Assembly (NCBI GenBank): GCA_910584095.1
Contig: CAJTYU010000001.1
Span: forward strand, 124,001 to 188,000
Length of the DNA stretch: 64,000 bases
Direction: 5' to 3'
DNA from: an uncultured Dorea sp.
GTDB taxonomy: Bacteria > Bacillota > Clostridia > Lachnospirales > Lachnospiraceae
The position numbers and the translations under genes are program-made. Each line of letters opens with the position of its first letter. Positions within the stretch are counted from its first letter, which is position 1. Shown here piece after piece: positions 53,259 to 62,790 of this stretch. The notes under the pieces are model-generated. The model was not told where the DNA came from and searched no databases. It saw only the letters and a list, made by a program, of their open reading frames with translations.

Positions 53259-54803
53259 TTACCGGATCTTCCTTTCCAAAATCTTGCCATTGTGCTTCGC
53301 TCCCATTCCAAGGGCCGTCGTATCCTGAAGCACATTCTGACCCTTCTCCAGCTTCTCGATCTCCGACCGCTTCACCAGATATCCCGTGATACGGATCACG
53401 TCACTGTCAGAAGAATAGAAGGACAGATACCTGAGATTCTCCTTAAACGCTCCCTTTATAATATCCAGAACAAATTCCGGATTCTTATGGACCGTCATGT
53501 CGATCGGGAAAATGTCTCCCGTCCCCGACGGAAAATATTTGTGGAAATTACTGCAGTGTCTTAAATGGTCGATAAGCTCCTCCGGCTCCTCGCCGATAGG
53601 GATTCTTGTTCCTGGACTTACATTCAGATCGCTGGCAATCCCCACCTGTGCATGCAGCAGAAAATGTCCGCCGGTAATCTCACAGTACGGATTCACATGC
53701 TCCTGATTGAACGCGTCAATCTGATTCATAATCTCCACGCCCAGCTTATCCGCCTCTTTGTCATGTCCAAATCTTCCCGTCTTTCCTTCCTTCTCCATCA
53801 AGATATTTACACACTCTGCAAGACCCACCATGCCAAACATAGCCGTGAACCGCTCTCTCCGTATAAACCCTTCCTTAGCAAGGAAATTATTCTCAAAGAA
53901 TCCGCTCTCTTCCACCTCAAAACGAATCCTCTCATCCATATATTCCGCCATGATCCGGCAGACGTACGGAAGCTGATTCTTCTTAAAGTCCTCCACATTC
54001 TCCGCACGCTTTGCAATATTCCCCAAGATCAGGCGGACCAGCGTATAGGAACCGCCGCCCATCTTAAGACCGTTATAGCAGCTTGCAATCACATAGTCCT
54101 CTCCCAGTTCGCTCTTAAACATTGCATGGTTGGCAAAACTCGGCTTCGCACTATGCAGCGCCGCATTGATTCCGCAAAGCGCAAAATCATCCGGCGTGAT
54201 ACTTTCGTCATACTTCATGGAAATATTCGGCACCGCATGCTCTAACTCGGCTTCCGCCTCCAAAATAATCCTTCCCGCCTTCGTCGCCTTCGGTCCCACA
54301 TTCGCATGAGAGAAGGAATCTAAGATCGTACGGTCCATCTGGGTCATGAACAGTTTGATCAGCTTCTTTGCCTGCGCCTCGTCCACATCATTAATAAACG
54401 GCTCTAACAGTTCGTCCAAAGCTCCCACGTATACTGGAAAATTAGTAACGCTCGGCACATGCCGATAAAAAATCTGCAGAGCGTTCAGCGCCTCATACAA
54501 ATCCTTCGGCGGCTCCAATTGAAGAAATTCACTGCCTTCCCTCATGAATTTTCCATAATCAGGAATGATGTATCTGGGCCGCAGCGGCGCATGCCCCTCC
54601 GCCAGATCGCAGATACACTGCTTATCAATGGGCTGGTTCAGCAGTTCATCCAAACCTTCCGGAAGATCCAATACCTCCAGCAGGGAATCTGCAAGGTTCG
54701 TCATCGTCGTCAATTTCTGCTCATGTGTCAGTGTCGGTGATTTTACAGTCTCAAGCATCTCCTCCCTTGTAGCGTTTACCCGGGACATCTCAATATCTCT
54801 CAC
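53259..54803 (-). CDS. yjjI: Glycyl radical enzyme YjjI
   Basis: 514 residues, GTG start after AGGAG. The glycyl radical site is Gly474 in VIRITGYLVKRSE, 40 residues from the C-terminus. The candidate thiyl cysteine is Cys242 in VIASCYNGLKMGGG. This matches the E. coli YjjI type (about 516 residues, DUF3029), a divergent glycyl radical enzyme whose reaction is unknown to me. In E. coli yjjI-yjjW sits beside the deoCABD nucleoside genes; here it lies inside the nucleoside uptake operon, pointing to a nucleoside or sugar-phosphate substrate. Confidence 0.93.
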   Translation of the reverse strand: MRDIEMSRVNATREEMLETVKSPTLTHEQKLTTMTNLADSLLEVLDLPEGLDELLNQPIDKQCICDLAEGHAPLRPRYIIPDYGKFMREGSEFLQLEPPKDLYEALNALQIFYRHVPSVTNFPVYVGALDELLEPFINDVDEAQAKKLIKLFMTQMDRTILDSFSHANVGPKATKAGRIILEAEAELEHAVPNISMKYDESITPDDFALCGINAALHSAKPSFANHAMFKSELGEDYVIASCYNGLKMGGGSYTLVRLILGNIAKRAENVEDFKKNQLPYVCRIMAEYMDERIRFEVEESGFFENNFLAKEGFIRRERFTAMFGMVGLAECVNILMEKEGKTGRFGHDKEADKLGVEIMNQIDAFNQEHVNPYCEITGGHFLLHAQVGIASDLNVSPGTRIPIGEEPEELIDHLRHCSNFHKYFPSGTGDIFPIDMTVHKNPEFVLDIIKGAFKENLRYLSFYSSDSDVIRITGYLVKRSEIEKLEKGQNVLQDTTALGMGAKHNGKILERKIR

Positions 54804-54837
54804 AACTGCACACTCCTTTCTTCCTCCATACTATGCC

Positions 54838-54862
54838 GTAACGAACATTAGTAGTTCGTTAC
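54838..54862. promoter_or_regulatory. Palindrome upstream of yjjI
   Basis: Perfect 9-bp arms GTAACGAAC and GTTCGTTAC with a 7-base spacer, 35 bases ahead of the yjjI start. Could be an operator for a regulator of yjjIW or an RNA hairpin. No matching regulator gene nearby. Confidence 0.55.
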
Positions 54863-54882
54863 GTATGCCTTATATTGATAAC

Positions 54883-54915
54883 ATAGGGACAGATCCTTAC
54901 GGACTCTGCCCCTAT
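54883..54915 (-). terminator. Hairpin after the BMP lipoprotein gene
   Basis: Arms ATAGGGACAGA/TCTGCCCCTAT form an 11-bp stem with one mismatch, 27 bases after the BMP stop on the minus strand. Without a strong U-run it probably lowers, but does not stop, transcription into yjjI; high lipoprotein expression relative to the rest would follow. Confidence 0.55.
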
Positions 54916-54941
54916 CTTATACATCCTGTGTTATCTGTACA

Positions 54942-56000
54942 TTACTCAGCTAACTTATAGATGCCTGCTCCGTATTTGCCTTCAAAATCATCCTTTGTCT
55001 TTGGAACTACTACATCGCCGCTGATAATGGAATCTTTCACTTCATTTACTGCAGCGATCACATCCTCGGTAAGATTATCTGTAGTAGGAGCGATATCAAC
55101 GCCTGCCTCCTCCAGAGTATAGGTCTTAACTCCGCTCTCAAACGCGCCGTCAAGCACAGCCTTTGCCTCGTCATAGCAAGCATTGTCTACACGCTTCAGG
55201 GCAGAAGTAAGAATTGTCTCGGGAGCGATCACGCTCTGGTCAGAGTCAACGCCGATCGCCCAGATCTTAGCCTCTTTACAGGCGTCGATAACGCCAAGTC
55301 CTGTTCCGCCGGCTGCGTGGAAGATCACGTCGGCGCCGTCAGCGATCATATTGTTTGCCGCCGTCTTGCCTGCTGCCGTATCAGAAAAGCTGTTTGCATT
55401 TGCCTGCAGAACCTCTACGTCCGGATTGGCGTCAATCGCACCTGCGCAGTAGCCATATCCAAACTCATTCATAGTATCGGTAGACATACCCAATACAAAG
55501 CCGACCTTGTTCGTCTCGGTGGTAAGGCCTGCCACATATCCTACAAGGTAAGAAGCCTGGCATTGTTCAAACATCAGGCATGCCACGTTGTCAAGGTCTG
55601 CATTAGCCGCATCGTCAACAATTGCAAAGTTCATATCCGGATTTGCTGTTGCCTCTTCCTTCAATGCGTCTGCAAGCTGATATCCGATACAGATAATCAG
55701 ATCATATTCTTCGTCCACAAAGGTCTCGATATTCGGAATATAGTCTGCATCTGTGGAAGACTCCAGATACTTAACTGTAATGCCAAATTCATCTGCCGCC
55801 CTAGAAACGCCTTCCCATGCCGACTGGTTAAAGGAACCGTCATTTACGCCGCCCGTATCCGTAACGATACCAACCTTCACCTCAGAAGCATCCTTTCCGT
55901 CCGCCGCATCATCAGAACCGCCCTCGTCTGAGCCGCCGCATGCTGCAAGTGAGAATACCATTGCAGCAGCCAATAATCCTGCTAATAATTTCTTTTTCAT
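54942..56000 (-). CDS. BMP-family nucleoside-binding lipoprotein
   Basis: 352 residues. Lipobox LAAC at about 18-21. BMP (PnrA/TmpC) fold: VGIVTDTGGVNDGSFNQSAWEG, DLIICIGYQLADAL, and FHAAGGTGLGVIDA hinge. Binds purine or pyrimidine nucleosides for the ATPase/permease pair downstream. High-affinity uptake starting point of the pathway; separated from yjjI by hairpins. Confidence 0.93.
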   Translation of the reverse strand: MKKKLLAGLLAAAMVFSLAACGGSDEGGSDDAADGKDASEVKVGIVTDTGGVNDGSFNQSAWEGVSRAADEFGITVKYLESSTDADYIPNIETFVDEEYDLIICIGYQLADALKEEATANPDMNFAIVDDAANADLDNVACLMFEQCQASYLVGYVAGLTTETNKVGFVLGMSTDTMNEFGYGYCAGAIDANPDVEVLQANANSFSDTAAGKTAANNMIADGADVIFHAAGGTGLGVIDACKEAKIWAIGVDSDQSVIAPETILTSALKRVDNACYDEAKAVLDGAFESGVKTYTLEEAGVDIAPTTDNLTEDVIAAVNEVKDSIISGDVVVPKTKDDFEGKYGAGIYKLAE

Positions 56001-56038
56001 AATCTTTCCCTTTCTGAATCCTCTTTGTAGAATCCCCG

Positions 56039-56815
56039 TTACTGTTTGTCCTGTTCAATTAAGATACGCATTGCCTCCACTGCCGCGTCAATCGCGCCTC
56101 TTGTCTCATGAACCTGCAGGTTCTCAAGTCCTGCAGCCTCTCTTTCCTGATTAGCAACCACCAAAAGCACCGTCCCGACACGAACCCTCAGACAGCTTCC
56201 CACGATAAATAATGCCGCAGACTCCATCTCAGAAGCCAATGCCCCGCATCCAATCCACGCTTTCCACTTATTCTGAAGTTCATAGCTCACCGGCTTCTTC
56301 TCCGGTTCATGCTGACCATAAAAAGAGTCTTTACATTGTACAACGCCGATATGGCTGACTGCGTGAAGCCGGTCCGCCGCTTCTTTCAGCGCGTTCACCA
56401 CCTGAATGTCCGCCACCGCCGGATACTCGATGGGCGCATACTCCCTAGTGGTTCCTTCCATGCGGACTGCTCCGCTTGCGATCACCAGATCACCGCCCTG
56501 TACATCCAGCTGCATCCCGCCGCAGGTTCCTACCCGGATAAAGGTTCTTGCCCCGCACCGGTACAGTTCCTCCATAGCGATGGATGCCGACGGCCCGCCG
56601 ATTCCGGTGGAGGTTACGCTCACCTTCACTCCGTCCAGACAGCCGGTATAAGTCACAAACTCACGGCTGTCTGCAACAAGCTTCGCGTCATCCAGAAACT
56701 GTGCGATCAGTTTACAGCGTTTAGGGTCGCCTGGCAGCAGCACATACTCTCCTACATCCTCTGGTTTCGTCTGAATATGGTACTGTACTCCCGCGCCTTC
56801 CGTATAGTCAATCAT
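56039..56815 (-). CDS. udp: Uridine phosphorylase
   Basis: 258 residues from ATG 56815 (ATG 56821 is too close to GGAGGG). Phosphate-binding GDPKR, RVGTCGG, and the base-site DSFYGQ and EMESA ribose-binding motif. Splits uridine (and probably thymidine or deoxyuridine) to base and (deoxy)ribose-1-P, the substrate of deoB. Second gene of the operon. Confidence 0.93.
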   Translation of the reverse strand: MIDYTEGAGVQYHIQTKPEDVGEYVLLPGDPKRCKLIAQFLDDAKLVADSREFVTYTGCLDGVKVSVTSTGIGGPSASIAMEELYRCGARTFIRVGTCGGMQLDVQGGDLVIASGAVRMEGTTREYAPIEYPAVADIQVVNALKEAADRLHAVSHIGVVQCKDSFYGQHEPEKKPVSYELQNKWKAWIGCGALASEMESAALFIVGSCLRVRVGTVLLVVANQEREAAGLENLQVHETRGAIDAAVEAMRILIEQDKQ

Positions 56816-56882
56816 AGTCATCCCTCCTCTGCTGATAAAAAAGAGAATAAAGATACATCTCTCATATCTCTATTCCCATCCA

Positions 56883-57503
56883 TCACACCTGTTGTTCCTG
56901 AAGCAGGCTGTCAATCTTCGTCCTGACAAGGTCAAATGCAACCGGATTCTTGCCGCTGTTTATGACAATATCCGCGGTAGCTCTCGTAGGTTCCACATAG
57001 ATATAGTGCATGGGCTTCACACTCTGAAGATACTGGTTGATCACACTGTCGATATCGCGTCCCCGCTCCTTCACATCCCGGGTAAGCCGCCTGAGTATCC
57101 GCTCGTCTGCGTCCGCTTCCACATAAATCTTAATATCCAAAAGTTCTCTAAGACCCGGGTCCTGAAGAACCATGATCCCCTCCAGAAGTATGATCTTATT
57201 CGGACGGATCTCTATTGTCTCATCCTTGCGGTTATGCACCGTATAATCATATACCGGACCAAAAACAGGCTCGCCTCTCTTTAACGACTTGATGTGCTCG
57301 ATCAGCATGTCCGTCTCCAGAGACCCCGGATGGTCATAGTTAATATTCCTGCGCTCCTCCAGAGACAGATGGTCGTTCCGCCTGTAATAATTGTCATGAT
57401 AAATTACAGTGACCTTATCCCCATACAAATCACGCAGTTTATTTGTGAAAGTAGACTTTCCTGAGCCAGAACCACCGGCTATTCCGATAACGATACAATC
57501 CAT
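56883..57503 (-). CDS. udk: Uridine kinase
   Basis: 206 residues from ATG 57503, which follows GGAG; an ATG at 57518 lacks a site. Walker A GGSGSGKST, YHDNYYR and DHPGSLETDML substrate loop, and R-rich lid LRRLTRDVKERGRD. Phosphorylates uridine/cytidine. First gene of the nucleoside operon. Confidence 0.95.
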   Translation of the reverse strand: MDCIVIGIAGGSGSGKSTFTNKLRDLYGDKVTVIYHDNYYRRNDHLSLEERRNINYDHPGSLETDMLIEHIKSLKRGEPVFGPVYDYTVHNRKDETIEIRPNKIILLEGIMVLQDPGLRELLDIKIYVEADADERILRRLTRDVKERGRDIDSVINQYLQSVKPMHYIYVEPTRATADIVINSGKNPVAFDLVRTKIDSLLQEQQV

Positions 57504-57574
57504 GCCCTGAATCTCCATTTTCCCGTCAGATACCTGCCATCCGCTTTGCTATCAGCGTTACAATTAACAATTTC

Positions 57575-57603
57575 ATTTTAACATACCTATTTCGACAAGT
57601 AAA
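57575..57603 (-). promoter_or_regulatory. Promoter of the nucleoside operon
   Basis: Minus strand TTTACT (57598-57603), 17 bp, TAAAAT (57575-57580), about 70 bases before udk. No riboswitch-like structure between it and udk. Confidence 0.5.
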
Positions 57604-57667
57604 GAAGAATCGCAAATCAAAAGAAATGACATAATTTCAATATACATTTTCCTTTTTTCAATACTAA

Positions 57668-57696
57668 TTGACAATTCAACTAATTTAAGAAATAAT
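57668..57696 (+). promoter_or_regulatory. Promoter of the pseudouridine synthase gene
   Basis: TTGACA (57668-57673), 17 bp, AATAAT (57691-57696), 29 bases before the ATG. Confidence 0.55.
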
Positions 57697-57725
57697 AAAT
57701 TCACTAATATTACAAGGAGCTTGCC

Positions 57726-58316
57726 ATGTACCACTATTATATGTTTAACAAGCCCTACGGCTGTGTCTGCGCACGCAGAGACGACCGTTATCCCACCGTT
57801 ATGGACTATTTTACAGCGTTGAATAATGAAAATCTCTCCCCCGCCGGAAGGCTTGACCGAGCTACCGAAGGGCTTCTTTTCATTACCGACGACGGCGTAT
57901 GGAATCAGGAAATGACCCATCCCAGCCATAAGAAGGAAAAAACCTACGAATTTGCCGCTATGGGGACTCTGTCACCCGAGGATATCCGTCAATTAGAAAA
58001 CGGTCTATTATTAAAGGGCGCCCGCGCCCTGACCGCTCCGGCCAGAGTACGTATCGCCAGAACCTCCGTCCTGTCTGACGTCCTGCCTTCCCTGCATCCT
58101 GAAATTCAGGAGAAAAGCCGACACAACCGCCCGGACCACCCGGTAGTTTTTGGACAGATTACCATTACAGAAGGAAAAAAGCACCAGATCCGCCGTATGT
58201 TAAAAGCGGTCCGATGCTGTGTTATTTCGTTAAAACGCATTTCTATTGATTCCATCTCTTTAGATGAATCGCTGAAACCGGGAGAGTGGAAACCCTTCTT
58301 CCCCTCTAAACGCTGA
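57726..58316 (+). CDS. Pseudouridine synthase of the RsuA/RluE type
   Basis: 196 residues without an N-terminal S4 domain, which places it nearest RluE-like enzymes. Catalytic Asp in AGRLDRATEGLL near 46-57, with HPSHKKEKTYE and the end motif GKKHQIRRML. Modifies a uridine in rRNA; target site not readable. AAGGAG precedes the ATG. Convergent with the ABC ATPase gene. Confidence 0.9.
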   Translation: MYHYYMFNKPYGCVCARRDDRYPTVMDYFTALNNENLSPAGRLDRATEGLLFITDDGVWNQEMTHPSHKKEKTYEFAAMGTLSPEDIRQLENGLLLKGARALTAPARVRIARTSVLSDVLPSLHPEIQEKSRHNRPDHPVVFGQITITEGKKHQIRRMLKAVRCCVISLKRISIDSISLDESLKPGEWKPFFPSKR

Positions 58317-58325
58317 GATTCACCG

Positions 58326-59132
58326 TCAATTGGCAAGCATCATGCGGTCATTGGCAAATTCGCCGCCGCTTGCTTCCTCAAATTTGTTCAGGAGATCCGC
58401 CACCTTTAATTTCTTTTTCTCCTCTCCTTCCGCATCGTATATGATTCTCCCCTCGTGCATCATAACCAGACGGTTGCCATGCGTTATGGCGTCCCTCATA
58501 TTATGGGTTACCATCATGGCTGTCAAATGATGCCCCTCAATAATCTTATCCGACAATTCCAGCACCTTGGCCGCCGTCTTTGGATCCAGCGCCGCCGTAT
58601 GCTCATCCAGAAGAAGTAGTTTCGGCTCCTTCAGCGCCGCCATAAGCAAGGTAATTGCCTGTCTCTGGCCTCCCGAAAGAAGCCCCACTTTGCTGTCAAG
58701 CCGCTCTTCCAGCCCAAGATCCAGTTCTCTTAGCCGCTCCTTAAAAATCTTCCGTTCCTTCTTCGTAATTCCCCAGCCTAATCCACGCCGTCCCCCGCGT
58801 CGTGCCGCGATCGCCATATTTTCTTCTATCGACATAGTAGCCGCCGTTCCGGTCATAGGATCCTGAAATACCCGTCCCAGATAAGACGCCCTCTTGTGCT
58901 CGGAAAGCCCCGAAATATCCGCGCCGTCTACCATAATGCTTCCCTGATCTATGGGCCAGACTCCGGCAATCGCATTCAGCGTCGTAGATTTCCCGGCGCC
59001 GTTTCCGCCGATGATTGTAACAAAATCGCCGGAATTTAACTGCAGATTTACACCGTCCAACCCAACCTTCTCATTAATTGTCCCTCTGTTAAATGTCTTA
59101 TGAAGATTCAGTAATTCTAACATATACGCCAT
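58326..59132 (-). CDS. ABC transporter ATPase (TrpXYZ-type system)
   Basis: 268 residues. Walker A IIGGNGAGKST, signature LLSGGQRQAITL, Walker B KLLLLDEHTAALD and switch His in MVTHNM. Pairs with the permease four bases upstream. The last gene of a three-gene importer. Confidence 0.92.
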   Translation of the reverse strand: MAYMLELLNLHKTFNRGTINEKVGLDGVNLQLNSGDFVTIIGGNGAGKSTTLNAIAGVWPIDQGSIMVDGADISGLSEHKRASYLGRVFQDPMTGTAATMSIEENMAIAARRGGRRGLGWGITKKERKIFKERLRELDLGLEERLDSKVGLLSGGQRQAITLLMAALKEPKLLLLDEHTAALDPKTAAKVLELSDKIIEGHHLTAMMVTHNMRDAITHGNRLVMMHEGRIIYDAEGEEKKKLKVADLLNKFEEASGGEFANDRMMLAN

Positions 59133-59135
59133 GGC

Positions 59136-60074
59136 TTAGACCCTCCTCCGTTTTACTGCATATTTATCCTTCAGGTACGGTATCGCAAGGAAGATTGCGA
59201 CAACGATCGCTGAGAACAGCTTCATATAATCCGAAGGCATCTTCAGCCACAGAACCAGTGTATATGCAACATAATACAGGATCGCTCCCGCAAATACCGC
59301 CGCCAAGGTATATGCAAATGCAATTTTCTTACCCGCGCACAATTTTCCGAAGATTACTTCGCTTATGATAACTGCCGCCAATCCGATTACAATTGCGCCG
59401 CGCCCGGAATTGACATCCGCCGAGCCCTGATACTGTGCATATACACCTCCGCTTAGGCCCACCAATCCGTTGGAAATCATAAGCGCAATTACCTTTGTCA
59501 CATTCGTGTTGATTCCCTGCGCTCTCGCCATTTGCTCGTTACACCCGGTCGCACGGATCGCAGAGCCAATCTCTGTTCCGAACATCCAGTATACTACTGC
59601 CACCAGCGCCAGACAGATCAAAATCAGTTTCAAAAAAAACAGATAACTGTTATCGGCGGACACGTATCTCAGAGAAGCCACCAGCCCTTTCTGTCCAATG
59701 CCGATACTCTGATTCGCCTTTCCCATAATCCTAAGATTTACCGAATACAGCGATATCTGAGTCAATATACTTGCCAAAATCCCGGGGATCCCCAAAGCCG
59801 TATGCAGAACCCCCGTCACAAGCCCGCCAAGCATTCCTGCAATTGCCGAGAAAATAAGAACCGCCGCCGGGTGCATACCCCCCTGTATCAGCATAACCGC
59901 CACGGCGCCTCCGGTTGCCAGCGTGCCGTCCACCGTCAAATCTGCGAAATCCAAAATTCGGAAAGTAATGTATACCCCCAACGCCATAATTCCCCATATA
60001 AGCCCCTGCGACACATTTCCCGGCAGGGCACGGACAAGTGTCATTGGGTCTAATTCCGCAAAATAAGTCATCAT
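59136..60074 (-). CDS. ABC transporter permease (TrpXYZ-type system)
   Basis: About 312 residues, eight to nine membrane helices. The ITFRILDFADLTVDGTLATGGAV start and IGSAIRATGCNEQMARAQGI coupling segment are typical of the family fed by PF04392-type binding proteins. ATG 60074 is preceded by AAAGGAA; the longer frame is unlikely. Confidence 0.9.
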   Translation of the reverse strand: MMTYFAELDPMTLVRALPGNVSQGLIWGIMALGVYITFRILDFADLTVDGTLATGGAVAVMLIQGGMHPAAVLIFSAIAGMLGGLVTGVLHTALGIPGILASILTQISLYSVNLRIMGKANQSIGIGQKGLVASLRYVSADNSYLFFLKLILICLALVAVVYWMFGTEIGSAIRATGCNEQMARAQGINTNVTKVIALMISNGLVGLSGGVYAQYQGSADVNSGRGAIVIGLAAVIISEVIFGKLCAGKKIAFAYTLAAVFAGAILYYVAYTLVLWLKMPSDYMKLFSAIVVAIFLAIPYLKDKYAVKRRRV

Positions 60075-60201
60075 CTCTCTACGTTCCTTTCCAAATAATA
60101 TCAATTATTATATCTGCCGCAGCAGTCTCTTCTAAATATGCGGCAACGTAAACTTCCTGCCCCAATGCGGGCAGGAAATCAATTGCTGTTATTCACTGTT
60201 A

Positions 60202-61221
60202 TTATTCTGCTTCAATCGCCTCATAATCTTCCGGCACGGTAAGCTCCAGCTCTTCGCAGATTTCCTTGTTGTACATCTTGGTTACCTGCGGTGCGAACTC
60301 AATATCCATAGTCGAAATATCTGCTCCCTTTGCCAATACCTCGTATGCCATTTCTCCAGCCTTATATCCAATATCGTAATAGCTGATCGAAAGCGTTGCG
60401 ACGCCGCATCCTGTGCAGATTCCCTGCTCGCCGGCGATTACCGGAATCTTTGCCGGTACGCATACATTCTTTACAATCTCTGTATTCGCTGCCATCGTGT
60501 TATCTGTCGGGATATAGATTGCATCCACCTCCGAAACCGCGCTTGTTACTACCGACTGGATCTCATTTGAATCCGCCGCCGTATATTCTTTATATTCAAT
60601 ATCATCCGCTTTCAGCGCTTCCTCAAAAAGTTCCGCCTGATATTTTGAATTTGGCTCAGCAGAACAGTAGAGGATACCAACTGTCTCTGCCTCCGGAAGA
60701 AGTTCCTTCAGCATTGCCGCCTGCTCATCGATGGGCGCTAAATCGCTGGTTCCAGAAACATTAATACCTGTCGCTCCCGTCCAATCCTCAATCTGAAGCG
60801 CCGTCGCAAAATCTGTAACAGAGGTTCCGATAATCGGGATATCCGCCGTTGCCGTCGCCGCCGTTGTCAGCGGGTCTGTCGCATTGGCGAGGATCAGATC
60901 CACATCGTCTGATACAAACTGGTTAACAATCGTTGCGCACATATTATGCTCGCCCTGCGCATTCTGCTCGTCAAATGTCACGCCGTCCTCGCCGCATAGC
61001 TCAGTAAGCGCATCCTTAAAACCTTCTGTAGCCGCGTCAAGCGCATCATGCTGAACCAGCTGACAGATACCGATCGAATAGCTGTCGCCGGACGACTCTT
61101 CCCCGCCCTCTTTTGTCTCTTTCGTTTTAGCACCGCCTTCGCTGTCTGAACTGTTCCCACATGCTGCAAGGGAAAGAACCAGTGCGGCCGCCATCATAAC
61201 TGATAATAATTTCTTTTTCAC
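60202..61221 (-). CDS. ABC transporter substrate-binding lipoprotein
   Basis: 339 residues from GTG 61221 (AGGAGG nine bases earlier); the long upstream frame is not coding. Lipobox LAAC near residue 20, then an acidic linker. ABC_sub_bind fold: YSIGICQLVQHDALDAATEGFKDAL, VGILYCSAEPNSKYQAELFEE, and IYIPTDNTMAAN. Related systems carry Trp/Tyr or other small ligands; ligand not determined here. Confidence 0.9.
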   Translation of the reverse strand: MKKKLLSVMMAAALVLSLAACGNSSDSEGGAKTKETKEGGEESSGDSYSIGICQLVQHDALDAATEGFKDALTELCGEDGVTFDEQNAQGEHNMCATIVNQFVSDDVDLILANATDPLTTAATATADIPIIGTSVTDFATALQIEDWTGATGINVSGTSDLAPIDEQAAMLKELLPEAETVGILYCSAEPNSKYQAELFEEALKADDIEYKEYTAADSNEIQSVVTSAVSEVDAIYIPTDNTMAANTEIVKNVCVPAKIPVIAGEQGICTGCGVATLSISYYDIGYKAGEMAYEVLAKGADISTMDIEFAPQVTKMYNKEICEELELTVPEDYEAIEAE

Positions 61222-61392
61222 AGTACCTTTCCTCCTAAATAATATTTTCCTATGGCTTTCGCAATTTAAAGTGTAAATATTTTCTCGATTTGACGCGTGA
61301 ATATTTTCCCACTTCAACTCGCGAAAGCGACTGGACGTTTTTGATTATAGCTCTGCAAAATTAATTCGTCAAGAGTTTTTTTCAAAAAAATA

Positions 61393-61425
61393 TGGCAGGC
61401 ACTTCTCCACCAGAAATACCTGCCG
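61393..61425 (-). terminator. Terminator of the FKBP-like lipoprotein gene
   Basis: Minus strand GGCAGG...CCTGCC stem followed by ATATTTTTTTG, 20 bases after the stop. Confidence 0.8.
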
Positions 61426-61442
61426 TCTTTATCTCATATATT

Positions 61443-62501
61443 TTATTCTTTTACCTGAATGGCATTCTCCGCCAAAAATTCCTTAACCCGGTTCAGAATA
61501 ACGATTTCTTTTAATATTTCTTCGTCCCCCGCCGCTTCCTTCATACTCTCCACATCTTCGTACCCGTAATCCTTTGCGAGAGTTTCATATTCTTTCTCTA
61601 GTTCCGCGTCGGCAGGGATCAGCTTCTCTTGTTTAGCGATTGCCTCGGAGACCAGTCTTTGCTCGATTCTGTCCTTAGCGGCATCCTCCGCCTGCTTCTC
61701 GAACTCCTTCTCATCCACTCCATAATACTGCTGCAGAAAATCCTCAAATTCTATTTCCTCAGTCTCTGCCGCTTCCTTATAAGGATCAATCAGCTCCTTT
61801 TTCACTTTTTCCAGCTCTCCGTCCGGATATCCTTTAATTTCCGCTTTTTCAAGCACCGCCTGCCATGCGGCGTCTTGAAGCTGCAGGTCAAAGTCTGTAG
61901 TTCCCTTCTCCGTAAGCTGTTTTTCAACCTCTTTCTTATATTCGTCTACTGTTTTTGACTCTTCAGAAACAGTCTGGACAAACTCGTCCGTAAGCTTCGG
62001 AGTTATCATCTCTCCGCAGATAAAATTCACAGTTATAGTAAAAGTAACATCTTTACCTGATAAATCTGGGTTATTCGTATATGGATCTGGAAAATTCCCA
62101 TTCCAGTCAAATGTTTCCCCCGGCTTATGTCCAATAATACTATCTTCAAACCCCTGAATAAAAGACCCGGATCCAATCTCCAGATTAAACCCTTCCGAAC
62201 TGCCGCCGTCAAACGCCTCTCCGTCTATTTTCCCGACAAAATCAATATTGACGGTATCCCCAGACTTTACCTTTCCGTCCTTGATTTCTTCCGGAGCTGC
62301 ATATTGTGACAGCACTGCCTCAATATATTCCTCTACCTTTTCATCATTTATCTCTTCCGGTTCTTCAATATCCGCCACTTCTATACCCTTGTATCCGCCG
62401 ACCGACACATATTCGTTAGATGCATTATTGCTGGAGCATCCCGCCAGAAACATCGACGCCGCCAATACGCCTGTTATTAATGCTGCTGCTTTTCTCTTCA
62501 T
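61443..62501 (-). CDS. FKBP/trigger-factor-like peptidyl-prolyl isomerase lipoprotein
   Basis: 352 residues from ATG 62501 after CGGAGG. Lipobox LAGC at about 18-21. FKBP domain (about 80-165) with GDTVNIDFVGKIDGEAFDGG and FIQGFEDSIIGHKPGET; trigger-factor-like C-terminal helices from about 165 (FVQTVSEESKTVDEYKKEVE). No ribosome-binding N-domain, so this is an exported foldase in the style of PrsA, not the cytoplasmic trigger factor. Confidence 0.88.
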   Translation of the reverse strand: MKRKAAALITGVLAASMFLAGCSSNNASNEYVSVGGYKGIEVADIEEPEEINDEKVEEYIEAVLSQYAAPEEIKDGKVKSGDTVNIDFVGKIDGEAFDGGSSEGFNLEIGSGSFIQGFEDSIIGHKPGETFDWNGNFPDPYTNNPDLSGKDVTFTITVNFICGEMITPKLTDEFVQTVSEESKTVDEYKKEVEKQLTEKGTTDFDLQLQDAAWQAVLEKAEIKGYPDGELEKVKKELIDPYKEAAETEEIEFEDFLQQYYGVDEKEFEKQAEDAAKDRIEQRLVSEAIAKQEKLIPADAELEKEYETLAKDYGYEDVESMKEAAGDEEILKEIVILNRVKEFLAENAIQVKE

Positions 62502-62691
62502 AAATACCTCCGTCATCCTTTCATCCCGCCGCGGACATAAGAATGATTTTCCTTTCTCCCAGCCGTTTGGGTCCGCTAATATATTTCATGATAATATCCT
62601 GTGAAATTCCTGAAACGTTCTTAAGTATATCACAATCATATAGTTAAGAAAAGTTTTTTCACAGGATTTTCATGATTGCACTTCAAATCTC

Positions 62692-62720
62692 TTGCGCTGA
62701 GATAAAAACGATGTTAAAAT
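62692..62720 (+). promoter_or_regulatory. Promoter of the small membrane protein gene
   Basis: TTGCGC (62692-62697), 17 bp, TAAAAT (62715-62720), about 70 bases before the GTG start. Confidence 0.5.
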
Positions 62721-62790
62721 GAATAACAGTTTAGCTGCATGCCCATTCGGTTTACAGCATGGATGAGAATACACTTTGAGGAGGATTTAC

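Noticed and set aside
57504..57725. Purine or other riboswitch upstream of the nucleoside operon
   Set aside because: Only simple promoters are visible; no conserved riboswitch core or terminator before udk.
61443..62501. Cytoplasmic trigger factor (tig)
   Set aside because: It has a lipobox and lacks the ribosome-binding N-terminal domain.
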